NCBI GenBank assembly: GCA_947462115.1 | Contig: CANHON010000143.1 | Location: forward strand, 1 to 10,542 | Direction of reading: 5' to 3' | Origin: Deltaproteobacteria bacterium | GTDB lineage: Bacteria > Myxococcota_A > UBA796 > UBA2385 | Length of the DNA stretch: 10,542 nt | Part shown: positions 1 through 7,171 of the stretch, in pieces | Layout of the letters: the number at the start of each line of letters is the position of its first letter | How positions within the stretch are numbered: position 1 is the stretch's first letter | Notes under the pieces: generated by a model | Seen by the model: the letters and a program-made list of their open reading frames with translations, nothing else | Told to the model about the DNA's origin: nothing | Database searches by the model: none | Made by a program: the position numbers and the translations under genes

Positions 1-823
1 CCACCCCCCGCCGCCGCAGCGCCAGGGCCAAAGCGCGCAGCCCGCGGGCGTCGGGATCGGCGGCCGCGGGGCCCGACCACACCCGCCACGCGCCGCGCCC
101 CCACGCCAGCGCCCGCGGCGGGCCCGGCGGCGGCGCCGTGGAGTCGAGGGGGCGCAGCTGCGGCGGCCCCAGAGCGCCCGCGGGGCTGGCGCCCGGCCCC
201 ACCGACAACAGCAGGCGCGGGCCCGCCAAGGCGCGGGCCTCGAGCGCGAGGATCGCGGCAGGGGCGGCGGTCAGGACGTCGGCCGCCGGGGCCTCGGGCG
301 CGCCCAGCGCGGGCCGGGCGTAGGGGTGGGCCTCGCCGAGGGCGGCCCGTCGCAGCGCGCCGATCAGCCGCTGCTCGTCGGTTTGGGCGCGGGCCTCCTC
401 CAGGATCACCGCGCGCTCCTGGGCCAGCGCCGCGGCCGACACCGGCGCGCCGAGGGGGGACAGCAGCGCCTCGACGCCGGCCGGCTCCGCGTCGGCCCCG
501 ACGCTGAGGCCGAGGCTCCAGCCGTCGTGCTCGGTCCAGGCCCGCCCCGGGAGCGCGCCCCGCGGCGCCTCAGCCCGCAGGTGCTCGACGAGGTGCACCA
601 AGCCGAGCTCGCCCGTGCCCTCGATGGCGGCGCCGTGGGCGAAGCTGAGCCGCAGGGCGCGCGGCCCCGCGGCCCCGCCCCACCGGACCGGGGTGGGCTC
701 GGCCGCCACCGCGCCGGCGCCGAGCGCGAGGCCCAAGGCGAGGCCCGCAAGCCCCCAGGCCCGCCGCAGACCGGGCGCCCGAGCGCGGCCCCCGCGGAGC
801 CCTTGGCGCAGACCCGAGTTCAT
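1..823 (-). CDS. M16-family (insulinase-like) zinc metallopeptidase, N-terminal part, truncated by window edge
   Basis: An open frame starts at ATG 821-823 and runs off the left edge, giving 274 codons without a stop. Residues 1-41 look like a Sec signal peptide: an Arg-rich start, a hydrophobic Leu/Ala/Gly stretch at about 22-40, and a likely cut after AVAA at 41, so the protein is probably exported. Residues 77-81 are HLVEH, the inverted HxxEH zinc motif of M16 peptidases (two His ligands and the catalytic Glu80). ERAVILEE at 136-143 matches the family's third-ligand segment, with Glu143 the probable ligand. HPYARP further on resembles the family's HPYGRP motif. The gap between HxxEH and the third Glu is about 62 residues, whereas I recall about 76 in typical members, so the domain looks compact. 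A GAGGG lies upstream of the ATG but rather far away. The substrate is unknown. The family call is fairly sure; activity is not, because the C-terminal half is outside the window. Confidence 0.8.
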   Translation of the reverse strand, partial: MNSGLRQGLRGGRARAPGLRRAWGLAGLALGLALGAGAVAAEPTPVRWGGAAGPRALRLSFAHGAAIEGTGELGLVHLVEHLRAEAPRGALPGRAWTEHDGWSLGLSVGADAEPAGVEALLSPLGAPVSAAALAQERAVILEEARAQTDEQRLIGALRRAALGEAHPYARPALGAPEAPAADVLTAAPAAILALEARALAGPRLLLSVGPGASPAGALGPPQLRPLDSTAPPPGPPRALAWGRGAWRVWSGPAAADPDARGLRALALALRRRGV

Positions 824-969
824 CGTGTTGTTCTGCCCTCGAACTGAGCCAATCCGTCGGCGGACCCGGTGCCGAAGTGCCGGGCGGTCGGATAACCCGT
901 CCGCCCCTCAGGGCGGGGGCGCCCCGAGGCCAGGCCCGGCGGCCGCGCTCCGCCATCGGAACCAGCGAG
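824..969. promoter_or_regulatory. Divergent intergenic region between the M16 peptidase and the pentapeptide-repeat gene
   Basis: This 146-bp stretch separates two divergent start codons, so promoters for both genes should lie here or nearby. I see no convincing -35/-10 pair on either strand. A short stem-loop is visible at 901-916 (CCGCCC, loop CTCA, GGGCGG). A GGAA at 958-961 sits 8 bases before the ATG at 970 and can serve as the ribosome site of the plus-strand gene. The regulatory role is inferred from gene orientation only. Confidence 0.4.
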
Positions 970-2739
970 ATGGATGATCTTGTCGAGCTGCTCAAGGCAG
1001 GCCGCGTGCAGGAGTTCAACGAGCGCCGCAAGAAGCGCGGCGCCCCGGACCTCTTCGCCGCCGACCTCGCTGGCGCGCAGATCCCCGAAGCCGACCTCAC
1101 CGGCGCCAACCTCGAGAAGGCGGACCTCACCGACGCCGACCTCACCGACGCCAACCTCTACCGGGCCAACCTCAACGGCGCCGACCTCACCAACACCAAG
1201 CTCGAAGGGGTGATGGCGGCGCAGTCGCGGTGGCGCGAGGCGATGCTGGAGGGCTGCGACTTCACCGAGGCCGACCTCAACGGGGCCGACTTCTCCGACG
1301 CCCAGCTCATCGAGTGCAACCTGCAGGACGCCAACCTCACCGGGGCGAAGGCCAAGCGCGCCCGCTTCGATGACTGCAAGCTGCACGGCGCCAACTTCAC
1401 CGAGGCCAAGCTCGGCGGGGCCGACCTCTCCGGCAGCTTCTTGGGCGACGCCATCTTCCGCGAGGCCAGCCTCGCCGGGGCGAACCTCTCGGGCGCGGTG
1501 GCGATGGGCGCCAACTTCACCGACGCCAAGATGCGCGAGGCGAACCTCAGCGAGGCCACCCTCGACGCGGCGGTGTTCACCGGCGCCGATCTCACCGGGG
1601 CGGATCTGACGGACGCCACCGTCGATGACGCCGACTTCACCCGCGCCGACCTGTCGGAGGCCAAGCTGGGCGGGGTCGACCTGCGCACCGCCAAGCTGCG
1701 CGACGCGCTGGTGCCGCCGGAGCTGCTGCTGCTGGCCATGGGCGAGATCCCAGAGCACGACGGCGGTCCCATCGAGCAGCCCACCGTGGCCGCCAACGGC
1801 GAGCTCATCGGCCTGCTGTGGGCCGACAGCTCGGGCGGCGACCGCACCTTCCTCCGCATCGGCGTCATCCGGCCCGGGAGCCCCGGCTTCGTCGGCGCGC
1901 CCGCCCTGCCGATCCCCCCGGCCCTGGTCCGCGAGCGCTGCTTGTCGGCCGACGGCGATGGCTTCTCCGCCGTTCTTTTCGTCGAGCGGCCAGGCGGCGT
2001 CGTGGCCATGCGCGCCCGGGTGAGCGCCGCCGGCGCGCTGCTGTCGGTGCTCCCGGTGGCCCTGCCCTACGCCCCGAGCGGCGCGCCCATCCTCCGCCGC
2101 GAGGGCGCGGACCTGCTGCTCTACGGCGTGGTGCGCGAGGGCCCTGGCGTCGCGGTGCACCGGCTCGGCGAGACCGGCGAGCCCGAAGCCCAGCACATCG
2201 GCCGCATGATGACCGTGCGCAGCTTCGTCTCCGACCACCACCCGATGCTCGTGACCAAGGGCGGCACGGTGGTGAGCCTGAGCGCCCAGGGCCTCACGGC
2301 GCCGCTGAGCGTGCCGGCCGACTTCCCCGGCCGCCGGGGCGCGGTGGCGCCGATGCCCGACGGCAGCACCCAGCTCCTGTGGTTGGAGGCCGGCCAGCCG
2401 GGCATCCAGTCGATGGTGGTGGGCGCTGGGGTCGCCGACGAGCCCGAGCGGCTGCTCCGCAAGATCCCCTGCATGCACCTCGACGCCGCCGCGACCGGCG
2501 CGGGCGCCTACGCCGCCTTCTCGCGGCCCGGCACCGAGCCCCGCTCGCTCCTCGTGTTCTCGATGCGGCTGAGCGACCCGAAGCCGGTGCTCGCCGCCGA
2601 GCGCCCGGGACGGAAGGTCACCGGCCTGCACCTGCCGTCCCAAGGCCGGGGCGCCCCCCTCGTGGTCTGCTGGGACGACGGCGTGGTCGAGGTGATCGAG
2701 CTGAGCGGAGCCCAGCCCCAGCCCCGCTGGCGCAGCTGA
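970..2739 (+). CDS. Pentapeptide-repeat protein with a C-terminal putative seven-bladed propeller-like domain
   Basis: 589 aa. A short helical-looking N-terminus (residues 1-26, ELLKAGRVQEFN then a basic run) precedes about 44 pentapeptide units at 27-247 with the A(D/N)LxX pattern typical of right-handed quadrilateral beta-helices. Residues 248-589 are not pentapeptides. By eye they divide into seven segments of 40-50 residues (about 271, 321, 370, 415, 455, 501 and 548 onward), each with a hydrophobic strand near a DG/GG turn (for example LLWLE, LLLYG, VVCWDDG). I infer a beta-propeller-like fold. No signal peptide or membrane segment is seen, so it is probably cytoplasmic. I chose ATG 970 over the in-frame ATG at 877 because GGAA precedes it and the extra 31 residues are Arg/Pro/Gly-rich and unlike a domain. 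The function is unknown; pentapeptide domains elsewhere act as scaffolds or DNA mimics. It ends convergently with the large TPR gene. Confidence 0.9.
   Translation: MDDLVELLKAGRVQEFNERRKKRGAPDLFAADLAGAQIPEADLTGANLEKADLTDADLTDANLYRANLNGADLTNTKLEGVMAAQSRWREAMLEGCDFTEADLNGADFSDAQLIECNLQDANLTGAKAKRARFDDCKLHGANFTEAKLGGADLSGSFLGDAIFREASLAGANLSGAVAMGANFTDAKMREANLSEATLDAAVFTGADLTGADLTDATVDDADFTRADLSEAKLGGVDLRTAKLRDALVPPELLLLAMGEIPEHDGGPIEQPTVAANGELIGLLWADSSGGDRTFLRIGVIRPGSPGFVGAPALPIPPALVRERCLSADGDGFSAVLFVERPGGVVAMRARVSAAGALLSVLPVALPYAPSGAPILRREGADLLLYGVVREGPGVAVHRLGETGEPEAQHIGRMMTVRSFVSDHHPMLVTKGGTVVSLSAQGLTAPLSVPADFPGRRGAVAPMPDGSTQLLWLEAGQPGIQSMVVGAGVADEPERLLRKIPCMHLDAAATGAGAYAAFSRPGTEPRSLLVFSMRLSDPKPVLAAERPGRKVTGLHLPSQGRGAPLVVCWDDGVVEVIELSGAQPQPRWRS
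1048..1710 (+). repeat. Pentapeptide-coding tandem repeat tract (15-bp period)
   Basis: This DNA encodes residues 27-247 of the pentapeptide protein. It is built of degenerate 15-bp units such as GCCGACCTCACCGAC, and adjacent units around 1120-1190 are nearly identical. It is a protein-level repeat rather than a mobile or intergenic repeat. The near-identical units could allow unit gain or loss by slippage. Confidence 0.85.
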
Positions 2740-2742
2740 GGG

Positions 2743-2792
2743 CCCGGCGCTGAGGCCGGGGGCCACGACCCTCCCCGGGGGGTCGGCCCCTT
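2743..2792. terminator. Paired GC-rich hairpins between convergent genes, putative bidirectional terminator
   Basis: Two stem-loops lie just after the pentapeptide-gene stop. The first is CCCGGC, loop GCTGAG, GCCGGG (2743-2760). The second is GGGGCC then, after an AC bulge, GACCC, an 8-base loop, then GGGTC and GGCCCC (2759-2790), followed by only two T residues. The two share bases 2759-2760, so they may compete. Both genes converge on this 96-bp gap (2740-2835), which fits termination in both directions. The lack of a T run makes a classical intrinsic terminator uncertain. Confidence 0.45.
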
Positions 2793-2835
2793 GCGATTGG
2801 CGTCCAGCCGGAGCTTTTCGGCGAGCGCCTGTGGC

Positions 2836-4797
2836 TCAGAGGCCGAGCAGGGCCATCGCCCGCCGCAGGCGGCCGAGCTCGGGCTCCGCCGCCGCGCCGA
2901 GCAGGTCGGCGGCCTCGTCCATCTGGCGCTGGGCCCGTCGGGCTTTTCCGGCCCCGATGTTCAAGGCGGCGAGGGCGAGCAGGGCCTCGGCGTAGCCGGG
3001 ATCGGCCTCGGCCGACTCGTCGAGGGCGTCCTGAAGGCCGCGAAGGGCGCTGCCCGCGTCTCCACGGCGCTCCAAAATGGCGGCCAGCGCGCGCTCCCCG
3101 TGCAGGGTGCGGTCCCGCTTGGCCGCGGCCTCGGCGGCGTCGAGGGCGCCGACCAGCAGGAGCGCGAAGGCGTCCTCCACCGCCGGGGGCAGCGGGCGGG
3201 CCGCGGGCGCCGGCCGAGGGGCGCTGGCCGAGGGCGCCGAAGACACCGTAGGCGGGCCCAGCACGTCGGCGAACAGGTCGGCGGCGAGATCGGGGGCGGC
3301 CGCCGCGGGCGCCGGCTCATCGAGGAAGCTCCAGCTCGCGTCCTCATCGGCGCCGCCGGTGGGCGGGTCGTCCTCGGCCTCGAGGCCGTCGTCGGTCGGC
3401 CAGCCACCGTCGTCTTGGGCGTCCCCGTCCCCCTCGTCCTCCAGCCCGTCTTCGTCGAGCTCCTCGACCATGCCCTCGTCCAGGGCGTCGTCGTCGAGCA
3501 GCTCGTCCTCGTCCCCGCCGCCGGTAGGCTCGTCTTCGAGCAGCTCGTCGTCGTCCGCTGGGGGCGGCGTGGCAGGGCGCGACGGGAGGCCGAGCGCGTC
3601 TCGGCCCTCCAGCACGCTGATCCGGACGCCGATCTGCTCGATGGCCTCGGGCTTGCTCGGGTTGAGCGACCGCAGCACCTGCGCCGCGCCCTTGCCGTCC
3701 CCGACCTCGGCGCGCAGCTCGGCGAGCAGCACGAGCAGGCTCAGCGCGCGGGAGCCCGTGCGCTCCACCTCCACCCGCGCCCGCTCCGCGAAGCCGTACT
3801 GGGCCAGGGTGCGCGCCCGGGCCCAGACCGCCAGCTCCGTGGGGCTGGTGGGCTCGGCCCAGGCCTGATCGGTGAGGCGCAAGGCGGCCCGCTCGGCGAG
3901 GCGCTGGGCCTCCGCCAGCTCCGCCAGCACGGCGGGGTCGGTCTCGCCGGCCTCCGCGGCGCGGCGCAGCGCGGCGGCCCGACCCTCGGGATCGCCCTCC
4001 CGGTGGGCCACCCGCGCCACCTCCCGCCACACCGACCGCGCCTTGTCCTTGGCGCCCAGCCCGTCGAGGGCCTCGCCGAGGCTGCGGAGCACCCCGAGGG
4101 CCTCCGGGGCTTGCTGAAGGGCGCGCTGGAGGTGCTTGAGCGCGAGCTCGTACTCGCCCATGGCGTTGCGGGCGTCGGCGGCCTCCGACAGCGACTCCAG
4201 ATCATCGGGCCGGCGGCGCAGCGCTTGTTCGGCGAAGCGCGCCCGGTCTTCGATGCGACCGAGGCGGCGCGCCTCTTGGGCGAGCTTGCGCCACTCTTTG
4301 CTGGAGCGCTCGCCCCAGTTGGCGGCCTCGCACAGCTCGGCGAGGCGCACCTTGAGCGGCATGTCACCCGGATCGAGCCGGATCAGCTTCTCCACGACCT
4401 CGACCGCTTGGTCGGGCCGGGTGCGCGCCAACATCTCGACGGCCTTGGTCCAGCTCGCCTTGGCGTCCTGGGGCAAGGAGGCCGCGCCGTAGCAGTCGCC
4501 CATCTCGACGTAGAGGGCCGCCTCGTCGGGCTTCAGGCGGATCACCTGCTTGTAGACCCCGATCGCCATGCGGTCCTTGCCGCCGGCCCGGAGCTGCTTC
4601 GCGATCTCCCGGAGGTGCTTCTCGGCCTCGGGGTTTCGAGACAGCTTTAGATACAGATCCGCCACTTGCTGACGCAAGCGGAGGTCCCGGGGCTCGGCCT
4701 TGAGCAGCGTGACGTAGCGCTCGAGGGCCTTCTCGTTCTGACCCTTCGAGATGAACTGAAGGGCCTCCTGCTCGAGGCGCTGGCGGTCAATCGACAC
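2836..4797 (-). CDS. Large TPR-repeat protein with a central acidic low-complexity linker
   Basis: 653 aa with a GTG start at 4795-4797. Residues 1 to about 400 are alpha-helical TPR-like repeats, including segments such as KALERYVTLLKAEP, AIGVYKQVIRLKPDEAALY and ALKHLQRALQQAPEALGVL with the usual spaced Ala/Gly/Tyr/Pro positions. Residues about 414-495 are a strongly acidic, probably disordered linker (runs of DDDELLEDE type). About 540-653 return to Ala-rich helices that look like two or three more TPRs. No signal peptide or membrane helix is seen, so it is likely a cytosolic scaffold. A GAGGGAG six bases upstream supports the GTG start. It lies 74 bp after accC, so it may be the last operon gene or have its own promoter. 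The partner and role are unknown. Similar TPR proteins are, in my recollection, common in Myxococcota. Confidence 0.88.
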   Translation of the reverse strand: MSIDRQRLEQEALQFISKGQNEKALERYVTLLKAEPRDLRLRQQVADLYLKLSRNPEAEKHLREIAKQLRAGGKDRMAIGVYKQVIRLKPDEAALYVEMGDCYGAASLPQDAKASWTKAVEMLARTRPDQAVEVVEKLIRLDPGDMPLKVRLAELCEAANWGERSSKEWRKLAQEARRLGRIEDRARFAEQALRRRPDDLESLSEAADARNAMGEYELALKHLQRALQQAPEALGVLRSLGEALDGLGAKDKARSVWREVARVAHREGDPEGRAAALRRAAEAGETDPAVLAELAEAQRLAERAALRLTDQAWAEPTSPTELAVWARARTLAQYGFAERARVEVERTGSRALSLLVLLAELRAEVGDGKGAAQVLRSLNPSKPEAIEQIGVRISVLEGRDALGLPSRPATPPPADDDELLEDEPTGGGDEDELLDDDALDEGMVEELDEDGLEDEGDGDAQDDGGWPTDDGLEAEDDPPTGGADEDASWSFLDEPAPAAAAPDLAADLFADVLGPPTVSSAPSASAPRPAPAARPLPPAVEDAFALLLVGALDAAEAAAKRDRTLHGERALAAILERRGDAGSALRGLQDALDESAEADPGYAEALLALAALNIGAGKARRAQRQMDEAADLLGAAAEPELGRLRRAMALLGL

Positions 4798-4871
4798 CTA
4801 AGGCTCCCTCTGGTCAGCGCTGCGCGGCCCCCGAGGCTCCCCCACCGGGATCGCCGCTCAGGGCGCGCCCC
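4798..4871 (-). other. 74-bp spacer between accC and the large TPR gene
   Basis: This is the longest gap on the minus-strand run. It holds a 10-bp perfect palindrome GGGCGCGCCC at 4861-4870, flanked by a direct repeat CTCAGGGC (4857-4864 and 4871-4878). No clear promoter or T-rich terminator is visible. The large TPR gene could be read through from accC or use a promoter here. Confidence 0.4.
4804..4810 (-). promoter_or_regulatory. Shine-Dalgarno site of the large TPR gene
   Basis: On the minus strand GAGGGAG lies six bases before the GTG at 4797. It is one of the best ribosome sites in the window and fixes the GTG start. Confidence 0.7.
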
Positions 4872-6230
4872 TCAGGGCTCGCGGCCCGCCAACCACTGAT
4901 CGATCGTGCGGGTGTGAAAGTCAACGGCGGCAAAGCAGGGATCAGCGACCAGCAGCCGCTGAAGGGGCAGCGTGGTGGCGATCCCCTCGACCACGAACTC
5001 GTCCATGGCCCACCGCAAGCGCGCGATGGCCCGCTCGCGGTCGGGCGCCGTGACGATGAGCTTGGCCACCAGCGAGTCGTAGTAGGGCTGCACCACGGCC
5101 TGCTCGTGCACCGCAGCGTCGATGCGGACGCCGGGGCCGCCGGGCGCGTGGTAGCCGGTGATGCGGCCGGGAGAGGGGCGGAAGGTCCAGGGATCTTCGG
5201 CGTTGACCCGCACCTCGATGCTGTGGCCGCGGACCACCACCTCGTCTTGGCGCATCGGCAGCGGATCTCCGGCGGCGAGCCGGATCTGGAGCTGCACGAG
5301 ATCGACGCCGGTGACCTGCTCGGTGACCGTGTGCTCGACCTGGATGCGGGGGTTCACTTCGAGGAAGAAGAATTCGTCGCCTTGGACCAAGAACTCGCAG
5401 GTGCCGACGGTGGTGTAGCCGGTGGACTTGACCAGCTGCACCGCAGCCGACCGGATGGCGTCGCGCAGCGCAGGCGCCAAGTTGGCCGCCGGCGCCTCCT
5501 CGATGATCTTCTGGTGGCGCCGCTGCAGCGAGCAGTCGCGCTCGCCGAGGTGAATGGCGCCGCCGAACCGGTCGCCGGCCACCTGGATCTCGATGTGCCG
5601 CGGGCTCGGCAAGAACCGCTCGATGAACACCGCCCCGTCGGAGAAGGCCGCCTCGGCCTCGGCGGTGGTGATGGAGAAGACCCGGCGCAGGGACGCTTCG
5701 TCCTCGGCCACCCGCATGCCCTTGCCGCCGCCGCCGAAGGCCGCCTTGAGCAGCACGGGGTAGCCCACCACCGCGGCGATCTGGCAGGCCTCCTCTACGT
5801 CCGCCACCGCCCCGCCGCTGCCGAGGAGCAGGGGCACGCCCGCGGCCCGCGCCGCGTCCTTGGCCGAGAGCTTGTCGCCGAAGGTGCCGAGCAGCTCGGG
5901 CGAAGGGCCGATGAAGGTCATGCCGTGGGCGGCGACCGCCTTGGCGAAGGCGATGTTCTCGGCCAAAAAGCCGTAGCCAGGGTGCACCGCGTCGGCGCCG
6001 GTGATGTCGGCGGCGCTGATGACGTTTGGGATGTGCAGGTAGCTGTCGCGGGCCTGGGGCGGCCCTACGCACACCGCCTCATCGGCGAAGCGCACGTGCA
6101 GCGCGCTGCGATCGGCCTCGGAGTAGACCGCCACCGTGCGGATGCCGAGCTCGCGGCAGGCGCGGATGACCCGCAGCGCGATCTCGCCGCGGTTCGCGAT
6201 GAGCATCTTTTGAAAGGGGGGCTTGCTCAC
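4872..6230 (-). CDS. accC: Biotin carboxylase subunit of acetyl-CoA carboxylase
   Basis: 452 aa, normal length for AccC. It performs ATP-dependent carboxylation of biotin carried on BCCP, the first half-reaction of malonyl-CoA synthesis, in the cytoplasm. Visible motifs are IANRGEIALR (11-20), HPGYGFLAEN (83-92), Lys120 and Lys162, the ATP-grasp glycine loop GGGGKG (166-171), RHIEIQV (211-217), ERDCSLQRRHQK (230-241), the catalytic segment with Glu291, Asn293, Arg295, Gln297 and Glu299, and Arg341 in IEVRVNAEDP. These line up with the E. coli active-site residues at an offset of +3. The start is GTG 6228-6230 with GAGGG six bases upstream; ATG at 6206 would lose eight residues. It begins nine bases after the accB stop. 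The core reads EVNPRIQVEHTVTE, closer to pyruvate carboxylase than to the usual AccC EMNTR..EHPVTE. The accB neighbour favours AccC. Confidence 0.95.
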   Translation of the reverse strand: MSKPPFQKMLIANRGEIALRVIRACRELGIRTVAVYSEADRSALHVRFADEAVCVGPPQARDSYLHIPNVISAADITGADAVHPGYGFLAENIAFAKAVAAHGMTFIGPSPELLGTFGDKLSAKDAARAAGVPLLLGSGGAVADVEEACQIAAVVGYPVLLKAAFGGGGKGMRVAEDEASLRRVFSITTAEAEAAFSDGAVFIERFLPSPRHIEIQVAGDRFGGAIHLGERDCSLQRRHQKIIEEAPAANLAPALRDAIRSAAVQLVKSTGYTTVGTCEFLVQGDEFFFLEVNPRIQVEHTVTEQVTGVDLVQLQIRLAAGDPLPMRQDEVVVRGHSIEVRVNAEDPWTFRPSPGRITGYHAPGGPGVRIDAAVHEQAVVQPYYDSLVAKLIVTAPDRERAIARLRWAMDEFVVEGIATTLPLQRLLVADPCFAAVDFHTRTIDQWLAGREP

Positions 6231-6236
6231 GGGCGG

Positions 6237-6241
6237 CCCTC
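6237..6241 (-). promoter_or_regulatory. Shine-Dalgarno site of accC overlapping the accB stop codon
   Basis: GAGGG on the minus strand shares bases with the accB stop (TGA, 6240-6242) and lies six bases before the accC GTG. This placement fits translational coupling of accB and accC. Confidence 0.65.
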
Positions 6242-6671
6242 AGGCGGGGCGGACGCGGAAGAGCGCCTGCCCGAACTGGACCGGCTGGCCGTTGTCCACC
6301 AAAATCTCCTCGATCACGCCAGCCACGTCGCTCTCGAGCTCGTTCATGAGCTTCATGGCCTCGATGATGCACAGCGGCTGGCCGACCGAGACCCGGTCCC
6401 CGACCGACGCGAAGGGCGGCGAGCCGGGCTTGGCCGCCCGGTAGAAGGTGCCCACCATCGGCGACTTGACGACGGCGCCCGAGGGCGCGGCGACCGCGGC
6501 CGGCCCGGCGCTGCCCGCGGCCACCGGGGCGGCCGACACCACCGGCGCGAGGGCCACGCCCGCGGGGTGGAAGCGCACCGCGAGCTTGATCTCAGCGTCT
6601 TCGAACTCGATCTCGCCCACCCGGTGCTTGCGCATCACCCGGATCAGCTCTTCAATCTGCACAAGGTCCAT
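6240..6671 (-). CDS. accB: Biotin carboxyl carrier protein of acetyl-CoA carboxylase
   Basis: 143 aa, slightly short for the family (about 155 in E. coli). It carries covalent biotin between AccC and the carboxyltransferase. Residues 1-35 form the conserved N-terminal segment (LIRVMRKHRVGEIEFED). A Pro/Ala-rich flexible linker spans about 36-66. The C-terminal biotinyl domain begins at VVKSPMVGTFYRA (67-79) and holds the biotinylation site EAMKLMNE with Lys107 as acceptor. I chose ATG 6669-6671 because the homologous N-terminus begins there and GAGGGG lies just upstream. A longer in-frame extension upstream would run back through aroQ on another frame and is not credible. It sits 38 bp after aroQ and 9 bp before accC. 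Confidence 0.95.
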   Translation of the reverse strand: MDLVQIEELIRVMRKHRVGEIEFEDAEIKLAVRFHPAGVALAPVVSAAPVAAGSAGPAAVAAPSGAVVKSPMVGTFYRAAKPGSPPFASVGDRVSVGQPLCIIEAMKLMNELESDVAGVIEEILVDNGQPVQFGQALFRVRPA

Positions 6672-6709
6672 GATCCCCTCGGGCCGCAGCGGGCGGCAGA
6701 CGGCGGCGA

Positions 6710-7171
6710 CTATCCGGCCCCAGGCCCCGGCGCCGCCGCGGCGCGCAGGTGCGCCACGAGGCCGCGCAGGCCCATGAGGTATCCCTCTGGCCCAAAGCCG
6801 AGGATGCAGCCCACGGCTACGTCCGAGAACAAGCTGGTGCGGCGGAAGGGCTCCCGCCGGTGCACATTGCTCAGGTGCACCTCGACAAAGGGCAGCTCCA
6901 CGCCGATCAGCGCGTCTCGGAGGCTGACGGAGCTGTGGGTCAGGCCGCCCGGGTTGACCAGCGCGCCCGCGGCCCAAGCGCCGGCCTCCTGCACCCAGTC
7001 GATGAGCTGCCCCTCGTGGTTGCTCTGGCGGTGCACCAAGGCCACGCCCAGCGCCTCCGCCAGCGCATCCAGGTCGGCGGACAGGGCGTCGAGGCTGCGG
7101 GCGCCGTAGTGCTGGGGCTCGCGACGGCCGAGCAGGTTGAGGTTTGGCCCCTGCAAGATCAGCAGCTTCAC
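6710..7171 (-). CDS. aroQ: 3-dehydroquinate dehydratase, type II
   Basis: 153 aa, normal for type II dehydroquinases, which form cytosolic dodecamers. It converts 3-dehydroquinate to 3-dehydroshikimate, step 3 of the shikimate pathway. The N-terminus reads LLILQGPNLNLLGRREP. Expected catalytic residues are present: Arg17, Tyr22 (HYG), Asn73 in NPGG, His99 in EVHLSN and Arg110. QSNHEGQLIDW (49-59) and LGFGPEGYLMGL near the end also match the family. The start is GTG 7169-7171, which overlaps the upstream TPR stop in the four bases GTGA, a typical coupling overlap; no strong Shine-Dalgarno is seen, in keeping with coupling. The C-terminal tail (AAAAPGPGAG) is probably disordered. Confidence 0.96.
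   Translation of the reverse strand: MKLLILQGPNLNLLGRREPQHYGARSLDALSADLDALAEALGVALVHRQSNHEGQLIDWVQEAGAWAAGALVNPGGLTHSSVSLRDALIGVELPFVEVHLSNVHRREPFRRTSLFSDVAVGCILGFGPEGYLMGLRGLVAHLRAAAAPGPGAG

Noticed and set aside
1048..1710. 15-bp tandem repeats as a possible CRISPR or minisatellite
   Set aside because: The period is exactly five codons, in frame and continuous without spacers, so it is explained by the pentapeptide protein repeats.
820..2766. Long open frame on the minus strand opposite the pentapeptide gene (about 648 codons)
   Set aside because: It is an antisense shadow of periodic, GC-rich pentapeptide DNA. Its product is a low-complexity Gly/Val/Glu and His/Arg-rich string with no domain, and the plus-strand frame has clear pentapeptide repeats.
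2807..2822. Small GCCG...CGGC hairpin with a T-rich loop near the TPR stop
   Set aside because: Only four stem pairs, too weak to call a terminator.
3077..3868. Plus-strand frame with a poly-Ser product
   Set aside because: The Ser runs are the reverse complement of the Asp/Glu-rich linker codons of the TPR gene.
2791..4650. Long plus-strand frame opposite the large TPR gene
   Set aside because: The product is Gly/Arg/Leu-rich without domain signs, whereas the minus strand encodes regular TPRs with a good ribosome site.
6240..6977. Extended accB frame starting about 100 codons upstream
   Set aside because: The extension crosses aroQ out of frame and is Arg/Pro/Gly-rich. The homologous start is at 6671 with its own ribosome site.
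4914..7109. Long plus-strand frame opposite accC, accB and aroQ
   Set aside because: The opposite strand encodes three proteins with intact catalytic motifs, so this is a shadow caused by high GC.
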